64,000 nt of DNA from Elusimicrobiota bacterium (GCA_031274365.1 JAISQF010000008.1:53489-117488); one strand, 5' to 3'; positions 39,297 to 49,171 are shown, counted from the stretch's first letter. Numbers and translations: made by a program. The notes: generated by a model not told the origin, from the sequence alone.

Positions 39297-41116
39297 ATTT
39301 CCTCCATATATTTTTTAAGAATACGGCAAAATTCTTGCATTTCCCAAACTTTTATATCTCCGATATTTGCAATGCGAAAAGTATCGGCTTGCGAAATTTT
39401 TCCGGGATAAATAGTAAATCCGCTCTTTTGCGCAAAATCATGAAAATCGTCAAAATTATATTTTGGAGATTTTGGCTCTAAAACAGCCGTTATCATTTTT
39501 GATTGATGTTTAAGCGGAACAAGCATTTTTAATTTTAATTCGTCAACCGTTTTCACAAGCTCTTTCCAGCAAGCCGAGTAACGAGCGTAGCGTTTTTCTA
39601 TAGTTTCAATTTTTGTCTCGATAATAGCTTGGCGCAAAGCGTAAAGAGTCTGAACGGGAGGAGTAAAACGCATTTGTTTGCTTTTTTCAAAATGCAAATA
39701 TTGAGACCATAAATTCAAATAATAATTTCTCATAGGATAATTTTTTATATTTTCAAGCGCTTGTTTGCGGCAAAAAACAAAAGCCGCTCCCGCCATTGCC
39801 TGAATATTTTTATTTGAAGTCGAAGCCATAAAGTCAATACAGTCTCTATCCATATCAATAGGTATGGCGGCAAAAGCGCTTACCGCGTCCACTATTGTAA
39901 CAATTCCATACTCACGGCAAAAACGACAAATCTCAGGCACAGGATTTAATAGACCCGTTGTAGTTTCATGATAGACAATGGCAATATGAGTAAATTTCCC
40001 GTCAATCAATTTTGATTTCAAAGTTTCAATATCAATTGGTAAAAATCCGGAACTTTCATAAATCTCAAAATTAATTTTATAAACCTCGGCAATCTTTGCC
40101 AAACGCAAACCGTAAGCGCCGTTATTAACTATCAAAAGTTTTCCGTCGTCGGGTATGCAGGAAGAAATCATCGCCTCGTCGGCCGCCGTTCCCGACCCAC
40201 CGAATAAAACTGTTTTTATATTTTCTTTTTTCCCCACCATTGCCGAAAGTTCGTCGCATATCCATCGCATAATCCCGCCAAACTTTTTTTCCCTCGGACA
40301 TATGTCGGGACATATTTGAGCGTATTTTACGCTGTCGGTAGTCGTGGCCGGCCCCGGATTTAACAACACTTCGCGCTCGACGGAATATAAAGATTCGTTT
40401 TCAATAATACGCGGAAGAATTTCTTTTTTTGCCATTTCCAAATGATTATTGTCGTCAATTTCACGCCAAGCGTAATATTGTATTTTTTTTACAAAAACCG
40501 GACAATCGCCGGTTGAAACGGACGCGAGAACTTTTTCATAATCAAGTTTTGGAAAATCTTTTTTATTTTTGTCAAAAAACAGACGCATAGATTTTAGCAA
40601 TTTAAGAGAAACTTTGCTGATGCCGACCAACTCCGCACCGGCATTTGCAAGTTCGTCTTTTTTCTTAGATATATTTTTTAACAAATCGTTTTTTCCTATC
40701 TCAATATAGACTTCGTCGCCCGAGCAAGTCGCGCCTGAAGCTAAAACAATATTCGAACGTCTGTCGTTTATCAAAACGTTTAATCCGGCTTTATCATAAA
40801 TCAAATCCGATTCAAGCAATAAAAAATCATCGTCTATCAAATCCACGCAAATATCGAGAGTGGCCATACTTCCAACGTTTGCATAATCATAATTTTTTAT
40901 CGTGCGGATAACGGAATATTTTTTTGCCAAATCGTCGTAAAAATTACTGCAATGCCCGGTCCCTATTATAATTTTGTCTATCCCCGCATTTATAAGTTTT
41001 TGAACCGACCACTCGACGATGGCAATGCCGTTTAGCTCTATAAAACCTTTAGGCATATATTTCGTTTTATCTTCTAATCTCGAACCCAGCCCGGCAGCAA
41101 GTATAACAGCTTGCAT
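39293..41116 (-). CDS. Fused cytidylyltransferase / 2-aminoethylphosphonate transaminase (PntC-AEPT type)
   Basis: A 607-residue bifunctional protein. Residues 1-240 are a LicC-like nucleotidyltransferase (MQAVILAAGLGSRL, KYMPKGFIELNG, LLLESDLIYD). Residues 245-607 are a PhnW-like PLP transaminase (LNPGPATTTDSVKYA, LFGGSGTAADEAM, VDAVSAFAAIPID, with the likely Schiff-base lysine in STSNKNIQAMAG). It should aminate phosphonoacetaldehyde to AEP and activate it as CMP-AEP. The same fusion is known from Treponema denticola. It is the first gene of the phosphonate trio, coupled to PEP mutase, and lies 37 bases after the YidC-phosphatase-fold fusion. Confidence 0.92.
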   Translation of the reverse strand: MQAVILAAGLGSRLEDKTKYMPKGFIELNGIAIVEWSVQKLINAGIDKIIIGTGHCSNFYDDLAKKYSVIRTIKNYDYANVGSMATLDICVDLIDDDFLLLESDLIYDKAGLNVLINDRRSNIVLASGATCSGDEVYIEIGKNDLLKNISKKKDELANAGAELVGISKVSLKLLKSMRLFFDKNKKDFPKLDYEKVLASVSTGDCPVFVKKIQYYAWREIDDNNHLEMAKKEILPRIIENESLYSVEREVLLNPGPATTTDSVKYAQICPDICPREKKFGGIMRWICDELSAMVGKKENIKTVLFGGSGTAADEAMISSCIPDDGKLLIVNNGAYGLRLAKIAEVYKINFEIYESSGFLPIDIETLKSKLIDGKFTHIAIVYHETTTGLLNPVPEICRFCREYGIVTIVDAVSAFAAIPIDMDRDCIDFMASTSNKNIQAMAGAAFVFCRKQALENIKNYPMRNYYLNLWSQYLHFEKSKQMRFTPPVQTLYALRQAIIETKIETIEKRYARYSACWKELVKTVDELKLKMLVPLKHQSKMITAVLEPKSPKYNFDDFHDFAQKSGFTIYPGKISQADTFRIANIGDIKVWEMQEFCRILKKYMEEI

Positions 41117-41153
41117 AGTTTCCTCCTCTTAAATTTTTTATAAGACGCGTCTA

Positions 41154-43664
41154 TTAAAGCAATTCTCCCTTGTCGAATCTGCGCCCTCTTATTTCAACTT
41201 CCGTATTCTTAATTTTATATTTCAACGGAATAGGAGAGTCGTAAAGATAAGCAAAAACAATGGGAAATAAATCCTGAACTATGGTAAATTCTTTATCATA
41301 TTTTGACGCTCTTTTTTTATCAGGCCAATGTATCGCCATAAATGCGCCAAAAGTGTCGCGAAAATGCATAGCGCTTATTTCTTTTGCGTCAAGACTGGAA
41401 TAAAGACGGACGGCATCGTCTAATAAAACGGGCCCGTGATCGCTCATTATAATTACAATCGCGTCCGGATTATTTCTTAAAGTCAATTCAAGTTCTTTTT
41501 TCATATCTTTTATCGAATTGTAATATCTTGGTTTCCATCTGCGCTGCTCCTCGGCGGAACCATGTCCCTGTAATGTCGAATGGTCGGGACCCGTATGTCC
41601 CCAAGCAAAAATTTTATCTTTATTATTTTGTTTAGAGGCAAATTTAGCGGTCACCATAGCGGGATAATCGGAATAATATTTTAACATTGTGCTGTTTAGA
41701 TATCCCTGCATTATCCCAAGCAATACTTGAGGCATAAAACCGTATTTATTCATTACTCTCATAACAGAATCAACGTCTTGGGATTGATAATCGACAAGAC
41801 TGCCTTCAAGCCAAATTGAATATCCTTTGCTGTGCAATAAAATATCGGTAAAATTTTCTCCGCTCATAATTTTTTCCCAAAGTATGCTTACGGAAGGATG
41901 ATTGTTGTTGACATCTGTAAATGAGATTGTTGACATCACCAAAGCGCTTTTATCCGAGATATTAAAAATAGACGACATTGTCCCTAACGTATTATCGGTA
42001 ATAGAATAAACGTCATAAATAGTAAAATCATATTCCTTTAATATTTCCTCTACTTCTTCATAATCAATATTTAAAACTTGGGCTAAATCTTTTCTTGGAA
42101 AAGCGTCATGCATAAAAAGATAAATGCTCGGCGTGTCCTTCATATCCATATTTAGTAATTCTTCGGGAACGGCTTCGACAATTTGATCTTTTACGTCGAT
42201 ATTTACCACATTGTCGTCTTGAGACGCGGACTTTAATGCAAAAGCTGAAAAAGGACTATATGCGGCGCCGCAAAGTAAAAATATAATTAAAATTTTTCTA
42301 TACCTTTTTATAAGATTGAGGACAAAAAATACGAAAGCAAATAAAATAATAAAATCAACTGAAATATCTCCCGTAAATTTTACCATAGTTCTTATTAAAG
42401 GTAAAAACATAGCCGACAATATAAAAGAAACCGATAAATCCGTAATTTCTCTTAGCGGCAATGAACTAAAAAAAGAAGAAATCACAGGTAACAATGCCGC
42501 AAAAAATATAAGTATCGCCAGATATATAATTATGTCGTTTCCGACGAAATACATTTGATTTGGATTAACATAAATCAAAGCCGGAAATAAAACCGCAACC
42601 ATACAAAAACCCGAACTTTGCGCATATTCTTTAAAAAGATATTTTTTGAAATGCCATTTATTGCAAATTAAAAAGAAAAGCAAAACCGACAATAAATAAT
42701 AAAGTTTCTCGTCTAAATATACTCTGTTGGGGATGAGAAATAACAATAAGGCAATTAAAATTATTCTGCTCTTAAAATGTTTGTCCTGTTTTATATTAGA
42801 GTGAATATAACCGCAGGCTTTTAGAATGCAAGCCGCATAAGAAAGAATCAAAGCGCCGTAAAGAATAGGAACATTTGATTTGTCAAAATTTCCAAAAGAA
42901 AAAAGATTTATAGAAAAATAAAGAGCGCAAAAAAGCAGGAAAACGCTTAACTCGTCTTTGTTTATAAAACCCTTTATCTTTTTGCCGACCGCCTGCGCAA
43001 TTTCAGAAACACTATTTTCTTTATTCCAAATTATAAAATATCTAATCATATTTATAAGATTGTTAAATGTCCAATAAAGAACTAATCCAGCGGGCGAAGT
43101 ATAAAGCAATACTAAGAAAAATACCGCTATAATATAACTTTGTTTTCTCTCTTTTTCTGTTTCTCTGCTCACGCTGCCGGCATTCCAAGTCATAAATATC
43201 GCGGCCGCAAAATTTATCAATGTCATCATTACCGGCAATAAATTTACTCCGCCCAAAATTTTATCAGGCTCGCCCAAATCATTTATAAATAAAAAGCTTA
43301 CTCCTCTAAGTCCTTCAAAATGTTTCAACATTTCGTATGCCGCTATAAAAAAAGGAATTTGTATTAGCAGCGATGACAATGAACGCAATGAATATATAGG
43401 CGAATATTTAAACGATTTATAAAGCTTTTGCATATGCTTGTGACGAATTTGAGGATCTTTAATTTTATTTATGCGCTCTATAAAGGGATCTAATCTTTCC
43501 CTTGTATTCTTCTCGCGCTTTTCTAAAATTCCGGTAAGATAATAAAAAGGCGTTAAAAATCCTGTGACGGCTATTGATAGAAAAATAATTGAAATCCCGT
43601 ATGAATTGCTGATAATATAAAAATATTCAAATACATTTCTTAATGCTGTTTCTAAATAATGCAT
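41154..43664 (-). CDS. YidC/Oxa1-like + polytopic + alkaline-phosphatase/sulfatase-fold fusion (copy 1)
   Basis: An 836-residue inner-membrane protein. Residues 1-235 match the YidC/Oxa1 insertase core: FLSIAVTGFLTPFYYL, then YSLRSLSSLLIQIPFFIAAYEML and SPAGLVLYWTFNNLINMIRYF. Residues 250-480 hold about eight or nine hydrophobic helices. From about 510 comes a periplasmic alkaline-phosphatase-superfamily domain: SIYLFMHDAFP (metal Asp), DNTLGTMSSIF (probable nucleophile region), WGHTGPDHS and IIMSDHGPVL. The ATG at 43664 aligns with copy 2; the in-frame TTG at 43673 is rejected. Neighbouring phosphonate and CDP-glycerol-type genes suggest transfer of a phosphonate or phospho-alcohol to a glycan. 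I know of no characterised protein with this architecture. Confidence 0.85.
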   Translation of the reverse strand: MHYLETALRNVFEYFYIISNSYGISIIFLSIAVTGFLTPFYYLTGILEKREKNTRERLDPFIERINKIKDPQIRHKHMQKLYKSFKYSPIYSLRSLSSLLIQIPFFIAAYEMLKHFEGLRGVSFLFINDLGEPDKILGGVNLLPVMMTLINFAAAIFMTWNAGSVSRETEKERKQSYIIAVFFLVLLYTSPAGLVLYWTFNNLINMIRYFIIWNKENSVSEIAQAVGKKIKGFINKDELSVFLLFCALYFSINLFSFGNFDKSNVPILYGALILSYAACILKACGYIHSNIKQDKHFKSRIILIALLLFLIPNRVYLDEKLYYLLSVLLFFLICNKWHFKKYLFKEYAQSSGFCMVAVLFPALIYVNPNQMYFVGNDIIIYLAILIFFAALLPVISSFFSSLPLREITDLSVSFILSAMFLPLIRTMVKFTGDISVDFIILFAFVFFVLNLIKRYRKILIIFLLCGAAYSPFSAFALKSASQDDNVVNIDVKDQIVEAVPEELLNMDMKDTPSIYLFMHDAFPRKDLAQVLNIDYEEVEEILKEYDFTIYDVYSITDNTLGTMSSIFNISDKSALVMSTISFTDVNNNHPSVSILWEKIMSGENFTDILLHSKGYSIWLEGSLVDYQSQDVDSVMRVMNKYGFMPQVLLGIMQGYLNSTMLKYYSDYPAMVTAKFASKQNNKDKIFAWGHTGPDHSTLQGHGSAEEQRRWKPRYYNSIKDMKKELELTLRNNPDAIVIIMSDHGPVLLDDAVRLYSSLDAKEISAMHFRDTFGAFMAIHWPDKKRASKYDKEFTIVQDLFPIVFAYLYDSPIPLKYKIKNTEVEIRGRRFDKGELL

Positions 43665-43684
43665 ACGACACAACCTCTTTGTTT

Positions 43685-44953
43685 TTACGTTGAGATGTCA
43701 GTTATTTGGCGCGCGATTATTTCGGCCGATAAGCCGATATTTGTTACTATTGAATCTTTGTCTATACTTGCTTTATTATTAATACATCCTTTGATTTTTT
43801 CAACTATATTTCCTATTTCATCTTTCTTTACATAAGCGCCTAAATCCTTTCCTATCTCCACGTCCCAACAATAGCCTAAATCGGCGTATTCATATTGATC
43901 ATAATTTTCATATCCCGTCTCTAAAGATATAATCGGCCTGTCAAAAGCAAAAAGAAAATCAAATCTTACCGCCGAAACATCAGACACTAAAACATCAGCT
44001 CTTGCAAGACTTTTTAAGTTATCGATTTCATCGTCAAATTTTATATTCGTAAAATCTTTTAACTGTCCGGCCAATTTATCGATAAAGTCGGGCTCAAAAA
44101 CATATGAATAAGGATGAGGTCTGACTATGACATTATATCCCGCTTGCGCAATTTGTTTAATAAAATCGGCGCCATATGTTTTTAGGCATCCTCTTTTATC
44201 CCATGTTGAAGCTATCAAAACTGTTTTTCCGTCGGTTTTTATATCAAGCCGCGACGCTTTGGCTATTAAATTATCCATATAAGGCAAGCCGCCTATAAGC
44301 AGTTTTTTAGGGGGCAAGTTGCGTTTTTTCTCAAGCGCTCTGATGTCGCGCTCAAACTCTTTGCCGGAAAGAATCGCTGTGTCAAATGAGTCCAAAGAAT
44401 GTTTATGATAAATGCTTACGCTGCTTATGGAATGAAAAATATGAATAAGATTTTTACAATTTTTTGGTTTTTTTATCGGATAGCCGGGCGTTCCTATATT
44501 GGGAGTAGTGGTAACTAAATAAGGTTCTTTCAAAGCGCTTATCGCGGCATAACCTTTATTTCCTTTGCCGACATATTGTATGTCAAAAGCATCCAAATCC
44601 GCATTAGAATCTCCCAAATCCATTATTTCAAAAGCGGGATCGTCCATATCCATTGTGTAATATGTAAATCCAACTTTTCTTTTTATCAGCTCGTCTATAA
44701 TGTCTTTATAAAAAATCCAATACCTGCGGCCCTCTGAAAAAAAAGCGAGATTATTTGCGGCATTTGTTTTTATTTCTTTGCCGGTAATTTTTGCTTTAAC
44801 CTTATAATAAAGATTTTTTGAAAAAAATAAAACGCTGCCAATCAATCCAAAGAGCGCGGCCGCTAAAGCGTTTCCCGTCCCCGGATCAAGATAAGCGTAA
44901 GCATAGACGGGCAGAAATATTATAATTGCCGCCGCTAATTTCAACACATTCAT
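43685..44953 (-). CDS. CDP-glycerol glycerophosphotransferase-like protein, membrane-anchored
   Basis: A 422-residue protein. The hydrophobic N-terminus (about residues 3-20) is a signal or anchor, followed by a YLDPGTGNALAAALFG segment that may insert in the membrane. The rest is GT-B-like: VLIASTWDKRG, VRPHPYS and ADVLVSDVSAVRFDFLFAFDRPIISLE are the TagB/TagF family motifs, whose members transfer polyol phosphate from a CDP donor. Here the natural donor may be CMP-AEP or a CDP/CMP-linked polyol, given the neighbours. It is sandwiched between the two YidC-phosphatase-fold paralogues. Confidence 0.82.
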   Translation of the reverse strand: MNVLKLAAAIIIFLPVYAYAYLDPGTGNALAAALFGLIGSVLFFSKNLYYKVKAKITGKEIKTNAANNLAFFSEGRRYWIFYKDIIDELIKRKVGFTYYTMDMDDPAFEIMDLGDSNADLDAFDIQYVGKGNKGYAAISALKEPYLVTTTPNIGTPGYPIKKPKNCKNLIHIFHSISSVSIYHKHSLDSFDTAILSGKEFERDIRALEKKRNLPPKKLLIGGLPYMDNLIAKASRLDIKTDGKTVLIASTWDKRGCLKTYGADFIKQIAQAGYNVIVRPHPYSYVFEPDFIDKLAGQLKDFTNIKFDDEIDNLKSLARADVLVSDVSAVRFDFLFAFDRPIISLETGYENYDQYEYADLGYCWDVEIGKDLGAYVKKDEIGNIVEKIKGCINNKASIDKDSIVTNIGLSAEIIARQITDIST

Positions 44954-44965
44954 TCCAATCTCCTT

Positions 44966-47440
44966 TTAATAAAAGTGCGGATAAAGTTTTCCTTTATCAA
45001 ATTTATAATCTTTAATTCTAACGTCGGTATTTTTTATTTTATATTTAAGAGGAATTTTGGAATCATATAAATAAGCCAAGACGATCGGAAATAAATCCTG
45101 CGTTATATAAAATTCTTTGTCATATTTTGAAGCTCTTTTTTTATCAGGCCAACGTATCGCCATCTCGGCGCCGTATTTATCTCTAAAATACAAAGAATTA
45201 ATATCCTTGTCTAAAACATTGGCATAATCATTTCTGGGATTGCCCAACATCCACGGTCCGTGATCGCTCATAAAAATAATAATGGCGTTTGGATTTTCTT
45301 TTATCATTATATCAATTTCTTTTCTAAAATCAGAAATCGCATTATAGTATTTTACAGACCACACTTTTAATTCATTGGATAAATCCAAACTCAATGAGGA
45401 ATGATCTGGTCCCGCCGATCCCCAAGCAAAAATTTTATCTTTGCCGGCATTCTTTTTAGCAAATTCGGCAACCTGCATAGCGGGGGATCCTTCGCGTCTA
45501 TATTTTAGAAGCATTGTGTTTAACCGCCCCTGCATTATTCCAAGCAGCACTTGATTTTGCATTTCTCCTTTTCCCGAAGTTAACCCATAGACAAAAAGAT
45601 TTTTATCAAATGCAGACGGATCGTCTTCTCCCGCGACGGCCGTCATATAACCTTTTTGTCGCAACAATAAATTTACAAAATTATCTCCCGCAAATATCTG
45701 GCGTCCTCTTTGTTCGTCTATAAAAACTTCGTCTATTCTGTGATCTTTTATATCAAAAACCGACGTCATAGAAACATTGGTGTAATATCCTATCGAATAA
45801 ACATCATAGACGACAAAATCATTTTGCGAAAAAATTTCATCAAGTTGGCTGTAATCGAGTCCCAGATATTGCGCCAGCTCTTTTGGAGGAAAACCGTCGT
45901 GCATAAAAAGATAAATGCTCGGCGTGTCTTTCATATCCATATCGATTAATTCTTTTGGAATATTTGTAGTCGGATTGATATTAGAACTTTGCCGCTCATT
46001 AGAATCTGAATTTATTTTAAGGCCGGAAAAAGCCGCATACAGAGCGGCGCATAAAAAGAAAATGATGATTATTTTTTTGTATTTATCAAACAGCCAAATT
46101 ATAAACAAAACGATTAAAAAGAATAAAACAAAATCAATTGAAGTCTCTCCCGCATATCCGACGCTTTCTCTAATCAGAGGAAGAAACATCGCTGAAATTA
46201 TAAATGAAACGGAGAAAATAGAAATTTTGTTTAATGAAGTTTGATTAAGAAAATATGTAATTAGCGGCAGACAAGCCGCAAAGAAAATCAATGCTAAAAA
46301 GTAGAAAAAAATATCATTGCCTACAAAATACACCGCATTTGATTTGAAATAAAGTATGGATGGAAAAAGCATTACCGTCACAGACAACATAGAAATTTTT
46401 AGATAATCTTTAAGAGGATAGAATTTGATTTTTTTATATTGATACGCGGCGAGTAAAATTAAGACGGCAAAAAGATAATGAGTTTTTTCATATTGATAAA
46501 CTGCAAAAGAAACGATATAGCAAATTATAACAATTGATATTTTAATTATAAAACTTTTATTTTTTGAAAAATTTTCTTTAATAAAACGCGCTGTTTTTAA
46601 TAATAATGCAAGATAAAAAGGAATAAGCAGCATAATGAGAATATTGGAATTATTTCTTGTATATGCCCCAAAAGAAAAAAGATTTATAGAAAAATAAAGA
46701 GCGCAAAAAAGCAGGAAAACGCTTAACTCGTCTTTGTTTATGAAATCCTTTATCTTTTTTCCAACCGCGCCAACAATTTCGCAAACGCTGTTTTCCTTAT
46801 TCCAAATTATAAAATATCTAATCAAATTAATAAAATTATTAAATGTCCAGTAAAGAACTAATCCAGCAGGCGAAGTATAAAGCAGCACTAAGAAAAATAC
46901 CGCTATAATATAACTTTGTTTCCTTTCTTTTTCTGTTTCTCTGCTTCCACCCCCGGCATTCCAAGTCATAAATATTGCCGCTATAAAATTTATCAATGTC
47001 ATCATTACCGGCAATAAATTTACTCCGCCCAAAATTTTATCAGGCTCGCCCAGATCTTTTATAAATAAAAAACTTATCCCCCTAAGTCCTTCAAAATGTT
47101 TTAACATTTCATATGCCGCTATAAAAAATGGAATTTGTATTAGCAGCGATGACAATGAACGCAATGAATATATCGGCGAATATTTAAACGATTTGTAGAG
47201 CTTTTGCATATGTTTATGGCGAATTTGAGGATCTTTAATTTTATTTATGCGCTCTATAAAAGGATCTAATCTTTCCCTTGTATTCTTTTCGCGCTTTTCT
47301 AAAATTCCGGTAAGATAATAAAAAGGCGTTAAAAATCCTGTGACGGCTATTGATAGAAAAATAATTGAAATTCCGTATGAATTGCTGATAATATAAAAAT
47401 ATTCAAATACATTTCTTAATGCTGTTTCTAAATATTGCAT
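44966..47440 (-). CDS. YidC/Oxa1-like + polytopic + alkaline-phosphatase/sulfatase-fold fusion (copy 2)
   Basis: An 824-residue paralogue of 41154-43664 with the same three-part layout. The first 770 or so bases are nearly identical to copy 1 in DNA; homology drops abruptly near 46668 (NLFSFG at the boundary), and the polytopic middle diverges. The catalytic domain keeps SIYLFMHDGFPPKE, an SMTSVF nucleophile region, WGSAGPDHS and IIFMSDHGPWM. The last 60 residues (PDKKRASKYDKEF onward) are again conserved. It follows pyrF by 3 bases. Separate middle domains with conserved ends suggest different substrates or acceptors. Confidence 0.85.
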   Translation of the reverse strand: MQYLETALRNVFEYFYIISNSYGISIIFLSIAVTGFLTPFYYLTGILEKREKNTRERLDPFIERINKIKDPQIRHKHMQKLYKSFKYSPIYSLRSLSSLLIQIPFFIAAYEMLKHFEGLRGISFLFIKDLGEPDKILGGVNLLPVMMTLINFIAAIFMTWNAGGGSRETEKERKQSYIIAVFFLVLLYTSPAGLVLYWTFNNFINLIRYFIIWNKENSVCEIVGAVGKKIKDFINKDELSVFLLFCALYFSINLFSFGAYTRNNSNILIMLLIPFYLALLLKTARFIKENFSKNKSFIIKISIVIICYIVSFAVYQYEKTHYLFAVLILLAAYQYKKIKFYPLKDYLKISMLSVTVMLFPSILYFKSNAVYFVGNDIFFYFLALIFFAACLPLITYFLNQTSLNKISIFSVSFIISAMFLPLIRESVGYAGETSIDFVLFFLIVLFIIWLFDKYKKIIIIFFLCAALYAAFSGLKINSDSNERQSSNINPTTNIPKELIDMDMKDTPSIYLFMHDGFPPKELAQYLGLDYSQLDEIFSQNDFVVYDVYSIGYYTNVSMTSVFDIKDHRIDEVFIDEQRGRQIFAGDNFVNLLLRQKGYMTAVAGEDDPSAFDKNLFVYGLTSGKGEMQNQVLLGIMQGRLNTMLLKYRREGSPAMQVAEFAKKNAGKDKIFAWGSAGPDHSSLSLDLSNELKVWSVKYYNAISDFRKEIDIMIKENPNAIIIFMSDHGPWMLGNPRNDYANVLDKDINSLYFRDKYGAEMAIRWPDKKRASKYDKEFYITQDLFPIVLAYLYDSKIPLKYKIKNTDVRIKDYKFDKGKLYPHFY

Positions 47441-47443
47441 AAT

Positions 47444-48085
47444 TTATTCTCTAATACTTTCCCATATAAGCATTGCGGCTTCTTTTGGATTATGCGCTTC
47501 TATAATAGGTCTGCCTACGACTATAAAATCCGCTCCGTTTCTAACGGCATTTTGAGGCGTCGCAACTCTTTTTTGATCATCGTCTGTTTTCAATAAACGA
47601 ATGCCGGGCGTAATTACTTCAAAATTTTTTCCAAACTCCTTTTTTATGACGGCAATTTCAAGAGGAGAGGCGATGACGCCGTCAGCCGCGCAATCCTTCG
47701 CAAGCTTCGCCATTTTTAGAACTTCAGCCTCGCTTGTCATTTGGCTTGTAAGAATAGTCACAGCCCAAATCTTAGGTCTCTTTTCAACTGAAACCGCGCC
47801 CTCAAGCATTTCTTTACCGCCGGCGCAATGAACCGTCAAACTATAAACGCCAAGCTCCCTTGCGGATTCAACGGAACGTTTAACCGTCGCCGGTATATCG
47901 TGAAATTTCAAATCCAAGAAAATTTCTTTGCCGTTATCTTTTAACATTTTTATTATTTCTTTACCCGATTGCAAAAAAAGCACCGGACCGACTTTGAAAA
48001 TATCAATATAGCCGCTTGTGTCTTTGACGAGCTTTTCGGCTTTCTTTAAGTCATAAACGTCAAGAGCAAGAATTATTTTTTTCAT
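47444..48085 (-). CDS. pyrF: Orotidine 5'-phosphate decarboxylase
   Basis: A 213-residue TIM-barrel enzyme forming UMP from OMP. IILALDVYDLKKA, the catalytic FLDLKFHDIPATVKR (D-x-K-x4-D type), VTPGIRL and the C-terminal VVGRPIIEA are diagnostic. It ends the pyrimidine genes and is followed after 3 bases by a YidC-phosphatase-fold gene, so the envelope genes may be transcribed in continuation. Confidence 0.96.
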   Translation of the reverse strand: MKKIILALDVYDLKKAEKLVKDTSGYIDIFKVGPVLFLQSGKEIIKMLKDNGKEIFLDLKFHDIPATVKRSVESARELGVYSLTVHCAGGKEMLEGAVSVEKRPKIWAVTILTSQMTSEAEVLKMAKLAKDCAADGVIASPLEIAVIKKEFGKNFEVITPGIRLLKTDDDQKRVATPQNAVRNGADFIVVGRPIIEAHNPKEAAMLIWESIRE

Positions 48086-48201
48086 TTTTCATCCTTTTTG
48101 TTTAATCTCGTTTAAGTCATTTGTATTTAATCAATCTCTGCATATTTTTTCAAAAAACATTTTTACAAAAATTATATTTCTCTGATTTTTTATCATCAAT
48201 T

Positions 48202-49110
48202 TTATCTTTTCATAGCTCCGGATATTTCTTTAATCGATTTTATTTTTTTTACCGATAAAAAATTTTCAAGACCGTCTATAATTTTTATAAGATTTTTTGG
48301 AGAAATCAAACTCGCCGTTCCTACGCTTACCGCGCTTGCGCCCGCAAGCATAAATTCCACAGCGTCTTGCCATGTCATTATTCCGCCGCAGCCAAGTATG
48401 GGGATTTTAATTTTTTGATACGCGTCATAAACGCAGCGTATTGACATAGATTTTACGCACGGTCCCGACAAGCCGCCTTTTATAGTTGAAAGTTTCGGCT
48501 TAAAAGTTTCTATATCTATTGCCATCGCGGGATATGTGTTTGCAAGAGTTACGGCGTCCGCTCCGCAATTTTGCGCGGATAATGCAAGCTCTGAAATGTC
48601 GGTAATCAGAGGAGAAAGTTTTACAATAATGGGAACTTTAGAAATTTTTTTTACCCGCTTAATAATATCTTTTGTTAAAGATACGTCATGACAGATAATT
48701 TTTTTTTTCAAATTCGGACAGGAAAGATTTAGCTCGACTGCCGCTATCTCCTTAAACCCGTTTAATATTTTTACAATCTCGGCATAATCTTTGCCGCATT
48801 TTCCAGCAATGCTTACGATAATTGGAACGCCGGTTTTTTTTAAGTTTTCAAGCGGCTTTTCAATAAAATTCTTTACGCCGATATTTTGCAATCCTATGGC
48901 GTTGAGCATTCCGCTTTCAACTTCGGCAATTCTGGGCTGCGGATTTCCTAAACGCGGCTCAAGAGTGATTGTTTTTGTAATAATTGCCCCGAGTTTTTCT
49001 AAGGGAATTAAGTCGGCAAGTTCATAACCGTAACCAAAAGTCCCCGACGCCGTTAATACCGGATTTTTTAATTTTATTCCCGCAAAATTTATATTTAATT
49101 TCGTATTCAT
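48202..49110 (-). CDS. pyrD: Dihydroorotate dehydrogenase, class 1B catalytic subunit
   Basis: A 302-residue FMN enzyme oxidising dihydroorotate to orotate. NPVLTASGTFGYG, NAIGLQNIGVKNF and AVELNLSCPNLK are class 1 motifs; the length and the presence of pyrK at 51995-52765 indicate class 1B, with electrons passed to NAD through PyrK. The two subunit genes are separated by a TRAP permease and a hydrogenase-like gene, which is unusual. The 116-base gap before pyrF shows no recognisable feature. Confidence 0.94.
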   Translation of the reverse strand: MNTKLNINFAGIKLKNPVLTASGTFGYGYELADLIPLEKLGAIITKTITLEPRLGNPQPRIAEVESGMLNAIGLQNIGVKNFIEKPLENLKKTGVPIIVSIAGKCGKDYAEIVKILNGFKEIAAVELNLSCPNLKKKIICHDVSLTKDIIKRVKKISKVPIIVKLSPLITDISELALSAQNCGADAVTLANTYPAMAIDIETFKPKLSTIKGGLSGPCVKSMSIRCVYDAYQKIKIPILGCGGIMTWQDAVEFMLAGASAVSVGTASLISPKNLIKIIDGLENFLSVKKIKSIKEISGAMKR

Positions 49111-49171
49111 TTTAATTTCTCAATTTTTAATACGCCGAAATCTTTTTTATCTACTCCGCACCCTCGCAATA

